DNA of 64,000 nucleotides from the NCBI RefSeq assembly GCF_000308435.1, contig NZ_BAFR01000147.1, positions 16,231-80,230 on the forward strand. The letters are read 5' to 3'. The DNA comes from Nocardia araoensis NBRC 100135. Lineage in GTDB: Bacteria > Actinomycetota > Actinomycetes > Mycobacteriales > Mycobacteriaceae. Position numbers and translations under genes: made by a program. Shown here piece after piece: positions 42,176 through 51,213 of this stretch (positions are counted from its first letter, which is position 1; each line of letters opens with the position of its first letter). The notes beneath the pieces are model-generated. The model had not been told where the DNA came from and ran no database searches. It saw nothing but the letters and a program-made list of their open reading frames with translations.

Positions 42176-43920
42176 CGCGCGGCGTCTCCCCCGCGCCCGG
42201 CGCCGACCAGCGCGTCGGAATCGACCTCGAGCAGGTGTCGTGCCGCGGCGCGCTGCACCTTCCCACTCGTGGTTTTGGGGATGCTGCGCGGCGCGACAAT
42301 GCGTACGCCCGCGGCCAGTATCCCGGTCCGTTTGCTCACCGCGGCGCGTATCGCTCGGGCCAGCGCGTCGTATTCCTCTGGCGCCAAGGCGGATTCGACG
42401 ACCAGATGTAATTCCTCCGACATGCCTTCGGCGTCGGTCACTCCCACCGCGGCCACTCCGCCGGGCCGGACGCCCGGCGCCTGTTCGGCGGCGATCTCGA
42501 AGTCGGTGGGCAGATAGTTCGCACCGCGGATGATGATCAGATCCTTGCGCCGCCCGGTGACCCGCAGTCGTCCATCTCGCAGATAGCCCATATCGCCGGT
42601 GTCCCACCAGCCGTCCACGCGCGTGGCCGCGGTCGCTTCGGGCAATCGGAAGTAGCCCGGCGTAGTGGACGGTCCGCGGAATTGCACGCGGCCGATCAGA
42701 TCCGGGCCGCGCGGCTCACCGTTCTCGTCCACGATCCGGACCTCGGTGCCCGCCACGGGTGCGCCGCAGTCGACGATGTCGAGCGCGTCGCCATCGTCGG
42801 CCGGAACATCCACAGCCATATCGTCTTCGGCGAGTGCCCGGCGGGAGATCGAGTCGTATGCGATCGGCGCCCGCGGCTGTGACACTGTCACCGCGAGCGA
42901 TGCCTCGGCCAACCCGTAGCACGGCACGAGCGCGTCGGGCGGAAGTCCCCTGGCGCGGAACCGGTCGACGAACCGTCGCACCGTCGCCGGATGGATCGGT
43001 TCCGCTCCGCAGAACAGGAACCGCCACGTGGACAGGTCCAGCCCGTCGAGTTCGCTGTCGGCGATCCGCGCCGCGGCATAGCCGTAGGCGAAATTCGGGG
43101 CGGCGGTGAGGGTTCCCCGATGCCGGTGGACCGCGCGCAGCCAGTCGGCCGGATGACGCAGGAAGCGGTTCGGCGGGATCAGCACCGCGTCGACGCCGCA
43201 GAACAGCGGCGTGAGGAATCCGCCGATCAGTCCCATGTCGTGGTGCAGCGGCAGCCAGCCCACCCAGGTGTCGCCGGCTCCGATCGCGGCGGCGCGGGCG
43301 ATCTGCTCGCAATTGGCGGCCAGATTCGCGTGGGTGACCTGGACTCCCTTCGGTGCGCCGGTCGAGCCGGAAGTGGCCTGGATGAAGGCGAGATCGTCCG
43401 GCGCGGGCAGGCGAGGCGTCAGCGCGGGTGTGTCCGGCGCGCCGGCCAGCGCGTGCAACACCGTGGCATCGATCGCCGCCACCGACGCGGGCAGCGGCAC
43501 ATCGGCCAGCACCGATCCGGCGGCCACCACGGCCGCGGGTTGCAGATAGGCGAGCAGCCGGGCGAAACGGTCCAGGAATATCTCCGCCGCCCCGAATCCG
43601 CCCGGGGTGGCGACCGCCGTGGGCACCGCGCCGAGCAGCAGTGCGCCGAAGAACGCCGTGACGAACTCCGCCGACGTGGGCAGGCACAGCAGCACCCGAT
43701 CGCCCCTGCGCACCCCTGCGTCGGCCAATCCGGCCGCCGCCCGGCTCGCCACGTCTACGAGATCGTCGTGCCGCCAGGCGATCTCGTCGGCGTCAGGTGC
43801 CGCGGCACGCTCGGCCATGATGGTCGTCGACGCCGCTGCCGTGCCCCGCTCGCCGCCTGCCAGCAGTGCGTGCACGATGCTCGGGTATGCCGGGCGCAGC
43901 GCATCGGATGGTGTGGTCAT
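42172..43920 (-). CDS. Fatty-acyl-AMP ligase-like enzyme (FAAL)
   Basis: 582 residues from ATG 43920 (ATGA overlap with an ACP gene). ATSGSTGAPKGVQVTHANLA (A3), GWLPLHHDMGLIGGFLTPLF, TAAPNFAYGYAAARI, VPCYGLAEASLAVTVS, WWDTGDMGYLRDGRLRVTGR and DLIIIRGANYLPTDFEIAAE. HHDMGLIG and the GANYxPxDxE phrase are typical of FAALs, which activate free fatty acids and load them on ACP rather than CoA. Terminal IPKTTSGKVQRAAAR carries the A10 Lys. The directly coupled ACP is its probable partner. Confidence 0.9.
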   Translation of the reverse strand: MTTPSDALRPAYPSIVHALLAGGERGTAAASTTIMAERAAAPDADEIAWRHDDLVDVASRAAAGLADAGVRRGDRVLLCLPTSAEFVTAFFGALLLGAVPTAVATPGGFGAAEIFLDRFARLLAYLQPAAVVAAGSVLADVPLPASVAAIDATVLHALAGAPDTPALTPRLPAPDDLAFIQATSGSTGAPKGVQVTHANLAANCEQIARAAAIGAGDTWVGWLPLHHDMGLIGGFLTPLFCGVDAVLIPPNRFLRHPADWLRAVHRHRGTLTAAPNFAYGYAAARIADSELDGLDLSTWRFLFCGAEPIHPATVRRFVDRFRARGLPPDALVPCYGLAEASLAVTVSQPRAPIAYDSISRRALAEDDMAVDVPADDGDALDIVDCGAPVAGTEVRIVDENGEPRGPDLIGRVQFRGPSTTPGYFRLPEATAATRVDGWWDTGDMGYLRDGRLRVTGRRKDLIIIRGANYLPTDFEIAAEQAPGVRPGGVAAVGVTDAEGMSEELHLVVESALAPEEYDALARAIRAAVSKRTGILAAGVRIVAPRSIPKTTSGKVQRAAARHLLEVDSDALVGAGRGGDAAR

Positions 43921-44171
43921 GCCTGGTCCTCGACGTATCGCACGATCGTGGCGACCGTGGTCAGCCGGACCGCGACATCCTCGGGGATGCTCACGGAGAA
44001 CGCGTGTTCCAGCTGGATGGTCAGTTCGATGGCGGTCGGCGAGTCGAGTCCGTAGTCGATCAACGGCGTCGCCGGATCCAACTCGGCGGCGGACACCCAC
44101 AGCACCTCTCCGACGATCGCGCGTACCCGCGCCTCCAGATCGGCCGCGCCGATATCACCGCGCGTGCTCAT
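43917..44171 (-). CDS. Acyl carrier protein (second of the operon)
   Basis: 84 residues. Four-helix carrier layout with the phosphopantetheine Ser44 in YGLDSPTAIELTIQLEHAF; helix I VRAIVGEVLWV, helix III region ISIPEDVAVRL-like. Overlaps both neighbours by four bases (kinase-like gene before, FAAL after). Expected to need a phosphopantetheinyl transferase from elsewhere, as none is in the window. Direct coupling to the FAAL makes it the likely acyl acceptor. Confidence 0.92.
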   Translation of the reverse strand: MSTRGDIGAADLEARVRAIVGEVLWVSAAELDPATPLIDYGLDSPTAIELTIQLEHAFSVSIPEDVAVRLTTVATIVRYVEDQA

Positions 44172-45019
44172 CCCAGCAACTTCCCTTCCGTCACGCAGGA
44201 GCGCACCGATTCCTCGATATCGACACCGTCGCCGGTGTCGATGCGGTGGAATCCCACCTCGGGGAACGCGGTCGCGAGGGTTTCGCGCACCCGCTCGTAG
44301 CCGGTGCGCAGAGCGGCAAGCCGCTCGGCCGTCTCATGGGCCTCGACGGGCCCGTGCGCCGACCGCTGCACGCAGCGCGCCGCGGCCTGCTCCGGTGGCG
44401 CGTCCAGCCACAGCACCGCGTCGGGCAGCGTGGTGCGGAACCGTTCGGCGAAACCGGACACCGCGCCGGAGATGTCGCGCCCGACCAGCTCCGCGATTTC
44501 CGACAGCAGCAGCCACGGGTCCGGCGAACTGCCCAGCCTGGCCGCCTGGGCGTGCTGCCACGCCAGGATGTCGGCGAAGGTGCCGGGCCGATGCCGTTCC
44601 AGCACCGCGGCGATCTCGTCCTCCCGCTCGCGGCAGCGTCCGTCGGTGCCCGCCAGCGCCACATACAGCGGGCCGTAGACCAGCAGTTCGATCAGCGGAT
44701 GCCGTTCGCAGACCAGCACATCCGGTGCCCAGGTGCGCAGGAAGTGCTGCTCGACCGGCCCGAACAGGGTCATCTGCAAATACATCGCGGTGGCCTTCAT
44801 CGCCACATCGCCGATCTCGTCGCAGCCGACGCTGAATGCTCTGAGCTGCCGGGACAGATCGGCGAGCGGGACGTCCCTGGTGTCGTGGAAGTCGGGGCAG
44901 GTCATCGAGGCGAACCGGCCGACCGCGGCGGGTTCGGCCAGCGCGCGCAGCCCGGCCAGCACCGAGGACTTCCCCGCGCCGTCGATACCGACCAGCGCGA
45001 CCCGGCGGGTGCCGCTCAT
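44168..45019 (-). CDS. Thymidylate-kinase-like P-loop kinase
   Basis: 283 residues from ATG 45019 (ATGA overlap with the giant gene). Walker A GIDGAGKSSVLAGL, DVLVCERHPLIELLVYGPLY in the DR(Y/H) position, and a late LWLDAPPEQAAARCVQRSA that matches the lid segment of thymidylate kinases. It is longer than true Tmk (about 210) and lacks the TYxFE-type substrate motif, so dTMP is unlikely to be the substrate. A paralogous domain ends the fusion protein next door. Probably phosphorylates a phosphorylated pathway intermediate. Confidence 0.82.
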   Translation of the reverse strand: MSGTRRVALVGIDGAGKSSVLAGLRALAEPAAVGRFASMTCPDFHDTRDVPLADLSRQLRAFSVGCDEIGDVAMKATAMYLQMTLFGPVEQHFLRTWAPDVLVCERHPLIELLVYGPLYVALAGTDGRCREREDEIAAVLERHRPGTFADILAWQHAQAARLGSSPDPWLLLSEIAELVGRDISGAVSGFAERFRTTLPDAVLWLDAPPEQAAARCVQRSAHGPVEAHETAERLAALRTGYERVRETLATAFPEVGFHRIDTGDGVDIEESVRSCVTEGKLLG

Positions 45020-48000
45020 CGGTCGTCCTCGCGCAGCTGGGCGAGCACGGCGCGGGTGACCTCGGCGGGCGCCGCGGCGCCGTCGAGGCGGATCCAGCCG
45101 AGTTCCTCCGACAGAGCGTCCAGCGCCTCGTGGCTGCGCTGCTGGAAGGTCAGGAACGACTCTTCGTCGCCGTAGCCGCTCTCGTAGTCACTGCGCAATC
45201 GCTTGCGGGCCAGCGCATCGTGCGGACGCACCGTGAGGTAGAAGGTGCGGTCGGGCTCCGGGAACCCCGCCGCCAGGCTGCGCAGCACGGCCGGGTCACC
45301 GCCGTGTGCGACTTCGGTGGCGTAGTACTTGTACCAATAGGCGTTGGCGAGCACGATGTCCGCGTCGCGTTCGGCGGCCAGGTCCAGCGAGAGCTGCATG
45401 GCGTGGAACAGGAAGTGCGCGCGGCTGAGCGGGGTGAGCAACTGGAGGTAGCCGTAGATCTCGGCGGGACTGCCCCAGGGCAGTTTCGAGGAGACCTTGG
45501 GGTCGAGGAACGCGTCCCAGATGGTCACCGCGGCAACGCTGTGGCCCTGCGCCTCGAACTCGGCGGCGATCCTCGCCACCTGGGTCGTCTTGCCCGACCC
45601 GTCGCCACCCGCGAGGCAGATGAGACGTTTGCGTGCGGTCAGTGCGGTGTCCTTTCCCGAACCGCGCGAAATGCGCGGTAGTGCTGTGAAATCCGTTGTC
45701 CCGTGGAGTTGTTCAAGCATCGGCTGGGTCGGCGGCGGGTCCGTTTCCGGCGTTTCGCGAATCGCGGTGTCCGGTCGGGGCGCGTGGGAGACCGAATCGG
45801 TCGCGGCGGGTTCGTCCGCCGGATCACCGCCGTCGAGGACCTGCACCAGACCCGCACCGCCGTCGACCCGGATGCGCTGGCCCGATCGCACCGCCGTCGT
45901 CGCCCCCGCCACATTGAGCACGGCCGGAATTCCGTACTCGCGTCCGATCACGGCCGCGTGCGACAGCATGCCGCCCACTTCGGTGACCACGCCGGCCACC
46001 AGCCCCAGCGCGGGCGTCCAGCCGGGATCGGTGAACCGCGTGACGAGGATGTCACCCTCGCGCAGTTGGTCGATGTGGTCCAGCGAGGTGATCACCCGGG
46101 CCGTGCCCTCGGCCACACCCGGACTGCATCCGAGGCCGGAGAGGTCGCCATCGCCCACCGCGCGTACCGCCGCGACGGTCACCCCGCCGCCGAGTTCGTG
46201 CGGCGGCACGAGATCGCGGTAGCCCGCGTACATCGCGCGGCGGTAGGCGATCACGGGCGCGAGGTCGCTGCCGGCCGCGCGGCCCGCGACCAGATCGGTC
46301 AGCTCGTGGATGGTCAGCTGGAACGCGTCGTCGGCGTGTTCCAGCACGCCTGCCGCGGCCAGCCGGGTACCGGCTTCCACCACATAGGCGCGGACCACGG
46401 CGTAGCACTGCGAGGAGAATTCCCGCATCCGCTCGCGGGCGACCAGATAACGCCGCATCCGCTCGATCTGCTTGTCCAGCGCCTTGGCGTACCGCACCCG
46501 CGTCGTCGGCCGGGCACGGACCCGGGCGCGCACCGCCGCGAGCTCGGACTCGTAGCGTTTGCGCTGCTCCACCAGGGTGGTCGCGGGATCGGCGGGCACG
46601 GTCCCGTTGTCCAGCATCACCGCGATCATCGCTCGCACTCGCTGCGGGTCCTCCGACCAGCGCGGGCAGGTCAGATCGAGTTCGGCGTCGGCGTGGAAGC
46701 CTTGCTCGTCGAGGAAGGCCGCGAGCGCCTCGTCCCACTCCGGGCTGTCGATCCCGGATTCCCTTGCCACTCGGTGCAATTCGACGATGCCGCGTTGCAG
46801 CGCCATATGGCTGATCTCGGCGAGGCCACCCATGAGGGCGATGGCCGAGGTGGTCGCGCCGGTGGCCGCGTCCACCTTGTCCAGCAGCTGCTTGAAATCG
46901 GTTTGCAGGCTCGAGTTGTGGTAGATGGTGGTGAAGTAGGTGCGCTCGGTGGCGGCGTGCACGGTGAGCAGGCAGTCGGCCAGGTCGGCGGCGAAGGTCG
47001 CCTCGTCGGTCCGCGGCAGCGCGCGGACCCGTTCCCGCCAGGCCTGGTACTTGGCGGGCCAGCTCGCGGCGAACGCGTCCACCGCTTCGAGCTGTTCGCG
47101 ATAGCTGCGCTGCACGGCCAGGGCGACCGGCAGCGCGCGAGCAATGGTCAACGGCGTATTCGGGGTGCGAATCGGACCCTGCGGGCCGTATTCGTTGAGG
47201 ACGCCCAGATCGTCGTCGAAATGCTGCTCGTCGAAGCCGGGAATGCGCCGGAAGCACTGCTTCACCGCGCTGACGTTCCAGTAGGCCCGGCCGTAGTACA
47301 TGGCCATCCAGTCCGGCTCCCGCCCCGGCTCGGCCAGCCCGAGACCCTCGAAGAACCGCTGCATCGAATACTGGAATGCGTTGTCGTACAACGAGAACAT
47401 CATCGGCGTGCACACCCGCGCCGAGACGCCGCCGTCCCGGAGATCAGCGTCGGAGAACTGCTCGATGTCGGTGCGCCAACTGATCGCGGTGACCGCGCGG
47501 GACTGCAGCAGCCACAGTGCGCCGTCGCCGTCGATCGCCCACTCGATGTCCTGCGGCCGATGCCGGCGCGCCTGCACGGTGAGCAGCAGCGCGGCGAGCG
47601 CCGCGGTGTCGGTGGCGTCCAGGTGGACGTCCTCCTGTCCCGCGTCGCGCGCCACCACGGCGCCGTCGGACAGCCGAAGGGTGTAGCGAGTGGGCGCGAC
47701 CTGCCCGGAGACCAGTCGCTCGCCCACACCGTGGCAGGTCTCCACCACCGCGTTCTCCTCGATGCCCGAAAGCACATCGATGCTGAAACCGACACCGGCG
47801 CAACGAGCGGCGACCATGCGCTGCACCAGGACGGCGACACTCGCGTCCGCCTCGGCCAGGCCGCGCCGCGACAGGTAAGCCCGCACTCGTTCATTGCGCA
47901 CCGACGCCCGGCACTGCTCGATGTGCGTCCGCAGCGCGGCCGCGTCGGTGATGTCCAGGTAGGACTCGTACTGTCCGGCGAAACTGGCGTCGTCGAGATC

Positions 48001-50934
48001 CTCGAGCACGCCGCTGGAGCGCGCCGCCACCGGGAATCCGCCGATCGACCGCACCCAGCCTGTCAGCTCGTCGTCGGCGACGGCGTCCAGGTCCAAGTCG
48101 GCGGGAACGACGAAGCCGGGTGGGACGGCGAATCCGTCGGAGAGCAATTCGTGCAGGGTGGCGGCCTTGGCGCCCGCCCGCGACGGGGTGAAGTCGGCCG
48201 CACCGAGGAACATCGGTGTCGGACCGGATGCGGTGGTGGGGGTGATCACCGTGGTGGCTCCTGTCGGCAGCAGAACCGGGCGAAGGTCGTGGCGGGCGGC
48301 CAGTTCCCGCGCTTGGTGTACGCCGGCGGCGGTGAGCGCGCCGTAGGACGGGCTCGCGGTGCGCGGCTCGAAGCCCAGCATCAGCGTCTCGGCCATGCAC
48401 GCGTACACGATCCCGGCGGGCAGCCCGGTTTCCGGGAAGTGCGGGGTCTGGCCGAGCGGCAGCGCCATGCGGCCGCCGCTGACCAGGGTGATGTGCGGGT
48501 GTGCGGCTACCGCCGGGTCCACATCGCCGGGCACGGCCAGATCGCAGATCAGCATGGGGTGGTCGGCGGCGAGATGCTGGGTGGTGACCAGTGGCGCGGC
48601 CGAGTTGGTCGCGGTGACCACGACCCGGCAATCGCGCAGCGCGGTCAGGTCCTCGCTCACGACGACCTCGCCCGGCAGTCCGGCCGCCACCCGGCGCAGC
48701 CGTGCCCCGGCGCCGGTCCTGCCCACCAGAACCAGCGAATCAGCCAGTGGTGCAATGAGTTCGGCCATCACCGCGCCGATGTTGCCGAGCGCTCCCAGGA
48801 TGCCGACCCGGCGCTGGCCCGGCGCGAGCGCGGTCAGCTCGGCGTGCAGCACCGCATAGGCGCAGGCCGCCGTGAGCGAATTGCCGGAGGTCACGGTGAC
48901 GGTGTCCTCCGCCACCTCGCGCGCGGCGTCGGTGACGATCGACGTGTAGCCGCCCAGACCGATCACCCTGGCTCCGGCCGCTATCGCCTGTTCGACCGCC
49001 AGCCACACCAGATCTCGCACATAGGTGCGCTCACCGGCGCGCTGGTGCGCCACGATCTGCTCGGCCGTCAGCGGCACCGCGATCAGCAGCATCTCGACCT
49101 CGGCCCCGGTCGGTGAGGTGATCGTGCGCCTGGTCAGTTCGAACGGATCGGCCACCGCGTGCAGACGGTCGAACAGTGCCGCCAACTGCGCGTCCGTCCA
49201 TTCCGCCAGTTCGGGGGCGAGCCGGCGCAGATCCGCGACCTCGGGCAGGTTCGCCAGGAAAGCCACTCTGATCGGTTGGCGCGGATCCCGCGCTGGTGCC
49301 GCGTCGGCCCGCCGTGGGAGGGGCGCGCGGTCCAGCGCCGCGGATTCGGTGGTGACCGGTGCGGCCAAGTGGGCCAGCAGCCGGGCGTACTCGCCGCGGT
49401 GCAGCAACGCGGCGACGTCGTCCAGCGCCGCGGCCAGCCGGTCGAGGTCGAGGTCGCTGACGAAGGCCGAAGGCTGAACGCGCAGCGTGGTCGGCGCCGA
49501 CAGGGTCGGCAGCATGCGGATCGCGTGGCGGTGCAACAAGTATCCGGCGACGACGTAGCCGAAGAGGTCGGGCGCGCAGATCTCGCGGAGCAGCGCGGAT
49601 TCCGGCTCCGGTACCCGCAGCTCCACACCCTGGAGAAGACCGCGCCCGCGCACGGACACAATCTCCTTCGGCCAGCGGCGGGCCACCACGTCCAGTCGCG
49701 ACCGCAGCCGGGCGCCCGCTTCGCTGATCCGGATCTGGTTGTCGCGCAGGAGATCCAGCGCGGCGTCCGCGACCGTCGCGGACAGCTCGTCGTCGGCGAA
49801 GGTGGACGTGTGATAGCGCCCGAAGTCGGCGACCGAGTGCCGCCGGTCGACCAGCAGCGCGGCGATCTTGACCAGTCCTCCGCCGAGCGATTTCGACATC
49901 AGGTAGTAATCCGCGCGCACGCCGGACGGGGCCGACGCCAGGAACGTGCCGGTGCGTCCCATGCCGCACTGGATCTCGTCGAAAACCAGTGCCGCCGTGT
50001 GCCGGTCCGCCAGTTCGCGCAGGGCCCGCAGGGTCTCGGCGGGGACCTCGCGGACGCCGCCTTCGCCCTGCACGGGCTCGGCGAACACCGCGGCGACCGG
50101 CGACAGACGCCGCCAGCTGCGAACAGGCGTCCCGGTGACGTCGAAGCCGATGACGCCTACCGTGCACAGCTCGTCCGCGAACGCGTCGGCGACATCCTCC
50201 GGCGTCCAGGTGTCCAGCTTGCGCCGCTCCGGGCCGGGCACCACCAGATCGGCTGGGGTGTCGGCCTGCTCGGTGAGCGCGAAGGCCCCCGCGCTCTTGC
50301 CGTGGAACGCGCCGGCCAGCGAGACGAACACCGGCCCGCGTTCGCGTAGCCGCGCGATGTGCTGCAGCGTCTCGGTGAGCACCGCGGCGGCCGTTCGCGG
50401 CTCGGCGTCGTCGGCGGGCGCGGCGGGTCGCACGTCGTGCAGGCCGTCGCGGCGCAGCCGACGCAGCGTGCGCCGTATGTCGGCGTCCAAGTCGGACAGG
50501 GCACGCGCGTGCGCGACCGCGGCGTGCCTGATCGCCGCTTCGACCGCATCCGCGCCGGTGGATCCCAAGGTGACGATGTACTCCCGGCCGGTGCTCGCGC
50601 CGACCGACTCGGACAGCCGACGCGCCAGCCGCGCCGCACCGGGCCGGACGCTGCCCTGCGTCACGAACGGCGCCTGCTGATTCAACAGCGCCGTCGCCGC
50701 TCGTACCAGCGCTGGATGGTTGTGCCCGAAAAGTGCCGCGCCGAATCCGCCTACCAGATCCAGGACCCGGGTGCCGTCGGCGCGGACGAGGTGGTCGCCT
50801 TCCGCGGCGGTATACACCACGTCCAGGTGGCAGGATCGCAGTAATTGGGCCAGGCCGGGACGGTTGAACTCCGCGAAATCGTTCCAAACGACGCTGCCTC
50901 GCGCCGGCTTCTGCCTTTCGGCATGCGCGTTCAC
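45016..50934 (-). CDS. Four-domain fusion: class III aminotransferase, acyl-ACP-reductase-like, PEP-synthase-like, P-loop kinase
   Basis: 1972 residues from GTG 50934 (GTGA overlap). (1) About 15-490: class III PLP aminotransferase, VTLGSTGADAVEAAIRHA, VFDEIQCGMGRTGTFLAS, PLP Lys about 347 in YYLMSKSLGGGLVK. (2) About 540-890: domain like cyanobacterial acyl-ACP reductase, GLGGYTSIVTD, VTSGNSLTAACAY, Rossmann loop GILGALGNIGAVMAELIA, CDLAVPGDVDP, VYACMAETLMLGFEP, SYGAL. (3) About 905-1690: ATP-grasp FPVAARSSGVLEDLDDASFA, then a helical part and the phosphohistidine domain TEVGGMLSHAAVIGREYGIP (His about 1657). (4) A Pro-rich linker, then 1770-1972: kinase with Walker A GGDGSGKTT. Domains 1 and 2 together would turn acyl-ACP into aldehyde and then amine; 3 and 4 would phosphorylate. 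I know no described protein with this order. Confidence 0.88.
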   Translation of the reverse strand: MNAHAERQKPARGSVVWNDFAEFNRPGLAQLLRSCHLDVVYTAAEGDHLVRADGTRVLDLVGGFGAALFGHNHPALVRAATALLNQQAPFVTQGSVRPGAARLARRLSESVGASTGREYIVTLGSTGADAVEAAIRHAAVAHARALSDLDADIRRTLRRLRRDGLHDVRPAAPADDAEPRTAAAVLTETLQHIARLRERGPVFVSLAGAFHGKSAGAFALTEQADTPADLVVPGPERRKLDTWTPEDVADAFADELCTVGVIGFDVTGTPVRSWRRLSPVAAVFAEPVQGEGGVREVPAETLRALRELADRHTAALVFDEIQCGMGRTGTFLASAPSGVRADYYLMSKSLGGGLVKIAALLVDRRHSVADFGRYHTSTFADDELSATVADAALDLLRDNQIRISEAGARLRSRLDVVARRWPKEIVSVRGRGLLQGVELRVPEPESALLREICAPDLFGYVVAGYLLHRHAIRMLPTLSAPTTLRVQPSAFVSDLDLDRLAAALDDVAALLHRGEYARLLAHLAAPVTTESAALDRAPLPRRADAAPARDPRQPIRVAFLANLPEVADLRRLAPELAEWTDAQLAALFDRLHAVADPFELTRRTITSPTGAEVEMLLIAVPLTAEQIVAHQRAGERTYVRDLVWLAVEQAIAAGARVIGLGGYTSIVTDAAREVAEDTVTVTSGNSLTAACAYAVLHAELTALAPGQRRVGILGALGNIGAVMAELIAPLADSLVLVGRTGAGARLRRVAAGLPGEVVVSEDLTALRDCRVVVTATNSAAPLVTTQHLAADHPMLICDLAVPGDVDPAVAAHPHITLVSGGRMALPLGQTPHFPETGLPAGIVYACMAETLMLGFEPRTASPSYGALTAAGVHQARELAARHDLRPVLLPTGATTVITPTTASGPTPMFLGAADFTPSRAGAKAATLHELLSDGFAVPPGFVVPADLDLDAVADDELTGWVRSIGGFPVAARSSGVLEDLDDASFAGQYESYLDITDAAALRTHIEQCRASVRNERVRAYLSRRGLAEADASVAVLVQRMVAARCAGVGFSIDVLSGIEENAVVETCHGVGERLVSGQVAPTRYTLRLSDGAVVARDAGQEDVHLDATDTAALAALLLTVQARRHRPQDIEWAIDGDGALWLLQSRAVTAISWRTDIEQFSDADLRDGGVSARVCTPMMFSLYDNAFQYSMQRFFEGLGLAEPGREPDWMAMYYGRAYWNVSAVKQCFRRIPGFDEQHFDDDLGVLNEYGPQGPIRTPNTPLTIARALPVALAVQRSYREQLEAVDAFAASWPAKYQAWRERVRALPRTDEATFAADLADCLLTVHAATERTYFTTIYHNSSLQTDFKQLLDKVDAATGATTSAIALMGGLAEISHMALQRGIVELHRVARESGIDSPEWDEALAAFLDEQGFHADAELDLTCPRWSEDPQRVRAMIAVMLDNGTVPADPATTLVEQRKRYESELAAVRARVRARPTTRVRYAKALDKQIERMRRYLVARERMREFSSQCYAVVRAYVVEAGTRLAAAGVLEHADDAFQLTIHELTDLVAGRAAGSDLAPVIAYRRAMYAGYRDLVPPHELGGGVTVAAVRAVGDGDLSGLGCSPGVAEGTARVITSLDHIDQLREGDILVTRFTDPGWTPALGLVAGVVTEVGGMLSHAAVIGREYGIPAVLNVAGATTAVRSGQRIRVDGGAGLVQVLDGGDPADEPAATDSVSHAPRPDTAIRETPETDPPPTQPMLEQLHGTTDFTALPRISRGSGKDTALTARKRLICLAGGDGSGKTTQVARIAAEFEAQGHSVAAVTIWDAFLDPKVSSKLPWGSPAEIYGYLQLLTPLSRAHFLFHAMQLSLDLAAERDADIVLANAYWYKYYATEVAHGGDPAVLRSLAAGFPEPDRTFYLTVRPHDALARKRLRSDYESGYGDEESFLTFQQRSHEALDALSEELGWIRLDGAAAPAEVTRAVLAQLREDDR

Positions 50935-51200
50935 GCTTGCGTCCCGAGCGTGACTCGTCGACTGCCCGACGTCTTCGCCACTACATGTTCGGCCACGTCC
51001 CGCGCGGTATACAGCGTCGCGGCTTCCTCCTCGGAGATCGCGATACCGAACCGCTGCTCGAGTTCGACTACCACCTCCACCGACCGAATGGAGTCCAGAC
51101 CGTAATCCAGCAATGGGATGTCCATGTCGATTTGCGGCACGTGCAGAACTCCCGCGAACAGCGCGCGCACATGCGCCGACACAGTCTCCGCTGCGTCCAT
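50931..51200 (-). CDS. Acyl carrier protein (first gene of the operon)
   Basis: 89 residues from ATG 51200, chosen because GGGAG lies about ten bases upstream; a TTG eight codons earlier has none. Phosphopantetheine Ser37 in YGLDSIRSVEVVVELEQRFG; ISEEEAATLYTARDVAEHVV is helix III-IV. Opens the 12-gene operon and is coupled by GTGA to the giant fusion, whose reductase-like and aminotransferase domains may act on acyl chains held by this ACP. Confidence 0.9.
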   Translation of the reverse strand: MDAAETVSAHVRALFAGVLHVPQIDMDIPLLDYGLDSIRSVEVVVELEQRFGIAISEEEAATLYTARDVAEHVVAKTSGSRRVTLGTQA

Positions 51201-51213
51201 CCAGCGTCTCCCT

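Noticed and set aside
45703..49116. 1137-codon plus-strand frame antisense to the giant fusion gene
   Set aside because: It mirrors the third-position GC of the real gene, is rich in His, Arg, Gly and Gln and has no recognisable domain.
32895..51200. Type I PKS or NRPS cluster
   Set aside because: ACPs and an AMP ligase suggested this, but no ketosynthase, acyltransferase, condensation or thioesterase domain occurs anywhere in the operon.
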